DNA of 64,000 nucleotides from Pyrinomonadaceae bacterium (GTDB lineage Bacteria; Acidobacteriota; Blastocatellia; Pyrinomonadales; Pyrinomonadaceae). Under the pieces are notes generated by a model. The model was given only the letters and a program-made list of their open reading frames with translations. It was not told where the DNA came from and did not search any database. Every line of letters starts with the position of its first letter. Position 1 is the first letter of the stretch. Position numbers and translations under genes: made by a program. Positions 59,698 to 64,000 of this stretch are shown here, piece by piece. The DNA is taken from NCBI GenBank assembly GCA_019694395.1, contig JAIBCC010000001.1, positions 124,001 to 188,000 on the forward strand. Reading direction: 5' to 3'.

Positions 59698-62600
59698 TTA
59701 GAAACTAACTTTTGCACCAAATTGCATAGTGCGCGGGTCACGAGTAGTGCCGATTTGACCAAACGAAGTGGTCGAAGCAGTTACATTAAGACTCGTAAAT
59801 CCTCTAAAGTTGGTGTGATTCAAAATATTGAAAACTTCCGCACGAAGTTGAACTCTAATTAGTGTTTTCTCAGAAATATTGAACTTAATATTCTTTGATA
59901 AAGTAAAGTCAATTCTAGTTGTTGGCGGACCGTTTACAATACCGCGTTGTGCATTTCCTGCCGTTAAAGGCAAGTTAACATCTGTTCCAAGTGGATTAAG
60001 TTGGAAACAACTTGTGTCAAACCACTTATCGCGGGTATGCGGTGCATTTGCATTTGGATCACAAAGAAGATTTGGTCTGGCTGCCGGGTTAGCATTGATA
60101 ATACCTAATCCGGCATAGTCCAAGTTAGAAGTTGTTACCGTAAATGGCAAGCCGGTGTTATAGGTGATAATACCTGATGCTTGCCATCCGCCTAACGCTT
60201 TGCCTACAAAACCTTCCTGTTTCTTAAAGAATGGAATTTCATAAACATAGTTAATGCTTAGGATATGACGACGATCCAATGCAGCTCTTGCATATTCGCT
60301 GACTAAATCATAGCTATCCTGCGGAGCAGTGGTTCGGTCGTTTTGGCTATTAGTTAAATTCTTTGACCAAGTGTATGACAAATTGATTTGCGAAGCACCC
60401 GTAAATCTGTGTTGTGCAAACAATTGCATACTGTGGTAATTAGAAATATATTGCGGCTTAACCATTGCAATTGATCTAAATCCTTTAAAGGGACGAATTT
60501 GGTCAAGAATCAATAAATCAGTATTTCCTGTATTTGGGTTTCCTGTAGCAGTCGAAGTATTACGGAAAGCGTATCCATTTGGCTGACAGGTAACTAAAGT
60601 CGGGTTTTGTGCATAATATGCTGTATTTACTGCACATTTTGAATTACGGGCGACTCCGGTTGCAATTGAGTTAATTTCGGTCAACCCCATAATATGCGTT
60701 CCTTTTGAACCGTAATAACCAAGCGATACGATTGTATTTTTGAAAACTTGTCTTTGAACATCTAAAGACCAGTGTTGCATATAGGGCGTTTTCCAATCAG
60801 GATCAACCGCCCGCAAGTTTGGAACCGTCAAAGAGAAGGTTTCAGCTCCACCCGGAAGTTCCATATTAACGTTAGTTGAATTCACCTGTTGTTGATAAGG
60901 AACGTTGGTTCCGATATTTTGCTCAAAGGTTCCAACCAATACTTGCTCGTGATAAATACCATAACCTGTGCGAACCGAAGTTCTTCCAGTTCCAAATGGA
61001 TCCCAGGCTAAACCCACACGCGGAGCAAAATCTCTTTTTGGATTTTTAATTACATATTTTCCGTATTTTGAAGCAGTCGGAGTGCAATTAAACACCGCCG
61101 GACCAGTTGTATAATTTTGAGCATTTACAACCACCCCGTTACAGAAATTACCTGTGCCTGCAACTCTGGCTCCGGCTCCCGTTACTTGCGGTGCGTTAGC
61201 TGAGGAGTAAAGTGACGGATCAAAAGTAGATAAATCTCCGTTTTTATCCCACGGAGATGGGAAATATGAATATCTGACCCCATAATAAAGTGTCAAATTA
61301 TTTCTAGTCCGCCATTCGTCCTGAGCAAAAGCTTCAAAAGTAATTTGTCTTAAGTCGGCAAAATAATCGAATTTTGCTTGGTTAAATGCTGCCACATTAC
61401 CAACTAAAAAGTTAGCCCACCGTTGTAAATTTTGGTTGGTGGTATTGCTGGTTACTCCCGGTGCTAACGTAGCATTAAAAGAACTATAGTTACCTTCGTT
61501 GTTTGAAAGGGTGGAACTTGCTAAAGCATTTTCATATTTTCTGTAACGTGAAAATAAAGCTCCAAACTTGGTGCTGTGATTTCCAAAAATCCAGGTTACG
61601 TTACCGGCGATATTATGTTTATTGGAAAAGTTATCATAATCGCCATATCCGACTAAACTGGAAAAACCATTACCGGCAACTGACGGGATTCTTCCTTTAC
61701 CGGTTGGGAAAGGTAATGTCACGGGAACCGGAGTGTTATCCAATGACAAATAACCAATGTTATTCGCAATAATTGCACCATACGAATAATTGTAACGTCC
61801 TTCAATAATGAAACTAGGACTAACTACATAAGTTGAAGAAACCGTATGAGTTTTGCCTGGAGAATTTGTATCTAAGGTTGAAACGCCAGGTAACCTCGAA
61901 CCGCTGGAGAAAATAGCGTTGGCATCAATTGTCGGAATCTTATCCTGTTGATAGCGATAATATCCTGACCAGTTTTTAGAAAAATTATGATCAAGTTTAA
62001 AGATTTCTTGTCTAAAATCTGCAACGCCGGGTAAAGAGGCACTCAACTGATATTGAACCGAAGTATTGGGCAATGGTAATTTGCGATAAACTCCATTCAA
62101 ATAAGCTAAAGCAGTTGGGCTGATTTGGTTAGTTGGAATCGGAGTTCCGGCGGTTAAAACTTGTGAACAAGATTGAACACCTGATGTTGGGATCGGATTG
62201 ATACAAACATTGATCGGGAAAACCCCATTTCTTAAACTTGCATCTGGAACAGTAGTGGTTAAGGCTGCCCCATAACGTCTGTCACGACGGAATTCCTGTG
62301 AAAAGAAGAAAAATGTTTTATCATATTTACCAAACATTTCATCAGGCTGTCCTTCACCGAATTTTAAGAAATAAACCGGACCGCCCAAAGTCCAGCCATA
62401 ATCATAATATTTGAATGGCGGACGTTTTGCTTTTCCTGTTTCCGGATCACGACCAAATTGCGGATTTGTAACCGCATTATTCAAAAAGCTGTTAGCATTA
62501 AAGGCTTCATTACGGGTAAACATATAAGCACTTCCGCTAAACTTTTTACCGCCCGAACGGGTTACAACATTGATTTGTCCGCCGCCGCTGCGACCGGCTT

Positions 62601-63327
62601 CTGCCGGATATAGTGAACGTAAAACACGGAATTCACCAATTGAGTCAACACTTGGATATGCTTGAATGGTCAAATTTGATCCGCGGTCAGTTACGTCCGC
62701 ACCATCCACTGTATAAGTATTTTGACTGCTTCGCGCACCGTTAACTGATATCTGAACAGTGTTAGCCTGACCATCTGGATTTGTTGTTCCAACATACACT
62801 TGATCTGCCAAATCATTAGAAACACCAGGTGCAAGAGTTGTTAATTGAACGAAATTACGGTTATTAACTGGGATTTCACGAACCTGATCACCATTAATTA
62901 GTGTTCCGCTTGAGGCTGATTGTAAATCAACAGCTACCGGATCTGCCTCAACCGTAACAACTTCGGTAATATTTCCGGCTTCGAGAACAATATCAACAGT
63001 TCTTACCTGTCCAAGGTCTAATTTATTTCCGTTTTTGACAATTTTTTTGAAGTTTTTTGCTTCAACAGTGATTTGATAAATACCAACCGGCAGATTGGGC
63101 ACCTTAAACTCACCATCATCGTTAGTGGTTATGGTTCTAACTACTAAATTACCTTTGTCTGCATCCGCAATAGTAATATTTGCCCCAGGAACAACCGCAC
63201 CTGAAGCATCTTTAACAGTTCCCACAATTGACCCTGTGATTTCTTGGGCAACAACAAAATTGTTGAGACTCAAACAAACCAAAATTGCCAACAGAAAAAC
63301 TGCAAAATTTGACGAAATTTTTCTCAT
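59698..63327 (-). CDS. TonB-dependent receptor, Oar-like (second copy)
   Basis: A 1209-residue outer-membrane receptor of the same architecture as the one at 33.6 kb but different sequence: signal peptide, carboxypeptidase-regulatory domain (TGSIVGTVKDASGAVVPGAN), plug (VQLTTLAPGVSNDLADQ, VDSIGEFRVLRSLYPAEAGR, VTRSGGKKFSGSAYMFTRN) and a long barrel with terminal Phe (AKVSF). GAGGA precedes the ATG by about 10 nt. The position between nagA and a NamZ gene suggests it may import amino-sugar or peptidoglycan fragments, which is only context. Confidence 0.92.
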   Translation of the reverse strand: MRKISSNFAVFLLAILVCLSLNNFVVAQEITGSIVGTVKDASGAVVPGANITIADADKGNLVVRTITTNDDGEFKVPNLPVGIYQITVEAKNFKKIVKNGNKLDLGQVRTVDIVLEAGNITEVVTVEADPVAVDLQSASSGTLINGDQVREIPVNNRNFVQLTTLAPGVSNDLADQVYVGTTNPDGQANTVQISVNGARSSQNTYTVDGADVTDRGSNLTIQAYPSVDSIGEFRVLRSLYPAEAGRSGGGQINVVTRSGGKKFSGSAYMFTRNEAFNANSFLNNAVTNPQFGRDPETGKAKRPPFKYYDYGWTLGGPVYFLKFGEGQPDEMFGKYDKTFFFFSQEFRRDRRYGAALTTTVPDASLRNGVFPINVCINPIPTSGVQSCSQVLTAGTPIPTNQISPTALAYLNGVYRKLPLPNTSVQYQLSASLPGVADFRQEIFKLDHNFSKNWSGYYRYQQDKIPTIDANAIFSSGSRLPGVSTLDTNSPGKTHTVSSTYVVSPSFIIEGRYNYSYGAIIANNIGYLSLDNTPVPVTLPFPTGKGRIPSVAGNGFSSLVGYGDYDNFSNKHNIAGNVTWIFGNHSTKFGALFSRYRKYENALASSTLSNNEGNYSSFNATLAPGVTSNTTNQNLQRWANFLVGNVAAFNQAKFDYFADLRQITFEAFAQDEWRTRNNLTLYYGVRYSYFPSPWDKNGDLSTFDPSLYSSANAPQVTGAGARVAGTGNFCNGVVVNAQNYTTGPAVFNCTPTASKYGKYVIKNPKRDFAPRVGLAWDPFGTGRTSVRTGYGIYHEQVLVGTFEQNIGTNVPYQQQVNSTNVNMELPGGAETFSLTVPNLRAVDPDWKTPYMQHWSLDVQRQVFKNTIVSLGYYGSKGTHIMGLTEINSIATGVARNSKCAVNTAYYAQNPTLVTCQPNGYAFRNTSTATGNPNTGNTDLLILDQIRPFKGFRSIAMVKPQYISNYHSMQLFAQHRFTGASQINLSYTWSKNLTNSQNDRTTAPQDSYDLVSEYARAALDRRHILSINYVYEIPFFKKQEGFVGKALGGWQASGIITYNTGLPFTVTTSNLDYAGLGIINANPAARPNLLCDPNANAPHTRDKWFDTSCFQLNPLGTDVNLPLTAGNAQRGIVNGPPTTRIDFTLSKNIKFNISEKTLIRVQLRAEVFNILNHTNFRGFTSLNVTASTTSFGQIGTTRDPRTMQFGAKVSF

Positions 63328-63523
63328 TTTCTACATTCCTCGCTAGATTATTTCAGAAAATCAAAACCTTTTACCATAAGTTTTATTTAGATTTTTGGAA
63401 ATCTCTTCAAATTTTCGTTATGGTTTTTTTTAAACCAATATCCGCAAAATTACGTTAATTTCAATATTTATGTGGGTTTAACAAAACTTATAGGTTGATT
63501 AAAATTTAAAAAACACAAACCAC

Positions 63524-64000
63524 TTATTTATATAGCAAATATAATGCCCGACGATTTTTGAAAGTGTTAAATTGGTCTGACCAAGATTTTTCAATTTCCT
63601 CCGGAGAGGCGCCTTTTTTGAAAAGTTCAAAGACAGAATTGTTCACCCATAAACGATTGTAATTATCAACCTTCCAATCATTTGGAAACAATGTCCGCAG
63701 AGCCGAAGCAATCTCCAAGCCAACTCGGACGGGTTTAAATTTTTCACGGTCAGTAATGATGATATTAATTCCGCCACAGTCCTGATCCTTGTAAACCGAG
63801 GCGTTTGGTTTGTATTTCGTTGGAACAAAACGCACTCCACCGAGATTTTTTTGATTCAAGAGTAGTGCGAGTTTTTGCCCATCAAGCCAGGGTGCGCCAA
63901 TCACTTCAAACGGTGTATCCGTTCCACGTCCAACCGAAAGATTTGTCATTTCAAGTAAACCAATTCCGGGATAAAGTGTTGCTTCGGTTAGGCTTCTCAT
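63524..64000 (-). CDS. namZ: NamZ-type exo-beta-N-acetylmuramidase (DUF1343), C-terminal part
   Basis: The frame runs to the right edge without a start in view, so only the C-terminal 159 residues are seen. GLLEMTNLSVGRGTDTPFEV, GAPWLDGQ, GGVRFVPTKYKPNAS and CGGINIIITDREKFKPVRVG are typical of DUF1343, characterised in Bacillus as NamZ, which trims MurNAc from the non-reducing end of peptidoglycan chains. The Met at 64000 is internal, not a start. With nagA and the receptor it fits a wall-sugar recycling neighbourhood. The catalytic N-terminal part lies outside the window. Confidence 0.85.
   Translation of the reverse strand: MRSLTEATLYPGIGLLEMTNLSVGRGTDTPFEVIGAPWLDGQKLALLLNQKNLGGVRFVPTKYKPNASVYKDQDCGGINIIITDREKFKPVRVGLEIASALRTLFPNDWKVDNYNRLWVNNSVFELFKKGASPEEIEKSWSDQFNTFKNRRALYLLYK

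Overview
The window reads as chromosomal DNA of an AT-rich Acidobacteriota-like bacterium, perhaps class Blastocatellia. This is inferred from gene families: two Oar-type TonB-dependent receptors with N-terminal carboxypeptidase-regulatory domains, an ECF sigma factor followed by three tandem Ser/Thr kinase-beta-propeller fusions, a further kinase beside a SUMF1-domain protein, many EVE/Uma2/MpaB/SUMF1-type accessory proteins, and intergenic spacers filled with short hairpin and CACGAAA-type repeats. No rRNA, tRNA, CRISPR array or complete IS element was recognised. Genes lie on both strands in short runs.

Layout. 1-8 kb (mostly minus strand): a partial large secreted protein read off the left edge, a hairpin-rich MITE-like element just upstream of its ribosome binding site, gamma-glutamyltransferase, SDR oxidoreductase, a circularly permuted ATP-grasp protein and an EVE protein. 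8-12.4 kb: proline dehydrogenase and a Uma2 nuclease, divergent from proS. 12.4-15.3 kb: a cluster of small cell-wall-hydrolase-like proteins (PG-binding-like, CHAP-like, degenerate M23-like) around a single-domain globin. 15.4-24.9 kb: ECF sigma factor plus three kinase/propeller paralogues; the middle one carries an in-frame stop and looks like a mosaic of its neighbours. 24.9-31.7 kb: cysS with an apparent Cys-Cys leader peptide, an AbfD/HpaB-family enzyme, small secreted proteins, HMG-CoA reductase and an ADP-ribosylglycohydrolase.

31.7-46.9 kb is a polysaccharide-use locus: a LacI-family repressor, tandem candidate operators, a TonB-dependent receptor, two GH30 enzymes, glycerol kinase and facilitator, a GH3 beta-glucosidase and a sialate O-acetylesterase-like esterase. 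The GH30+GH30+GH3 set fits a beta-glucan (possibly beta-1,6-glucan) substrate, but that is inference. 47-51 kb (minus strand): MpaB-like protein, secreted Gly-rich protein, a short GT39-like membrane protein, a lipoprotein and a cysteine dioxygenase. 51-55 kb: pyruvate dehydrogenase genes (E1 alpha, E1 beta, E2) with a GIY-YIG protein inserted before E2. 55-64 kb: SUMF1 protein, Ser/Thr kinase, EamA exporter, nagA, a second Oar-type receptor, and the C-terminal part of a NamZ-type (DUF1343) protein running off the right edge. NagA and NamZ together suggest amino-sugar or peptidoglycan recycling.

The most notable signal is upstream of cysS. A predicted promoter would start a leaderless 26-codon ORF ending in Cys-Cys-Asn. 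The bases overlapping its first Cys codons are perfectly complementary over 9 nt to the cysS Shine-Dalgarno region, with a separate hairpin between them. This is the layout expected of a translational attenuator sensing Cys-tRNA supply.
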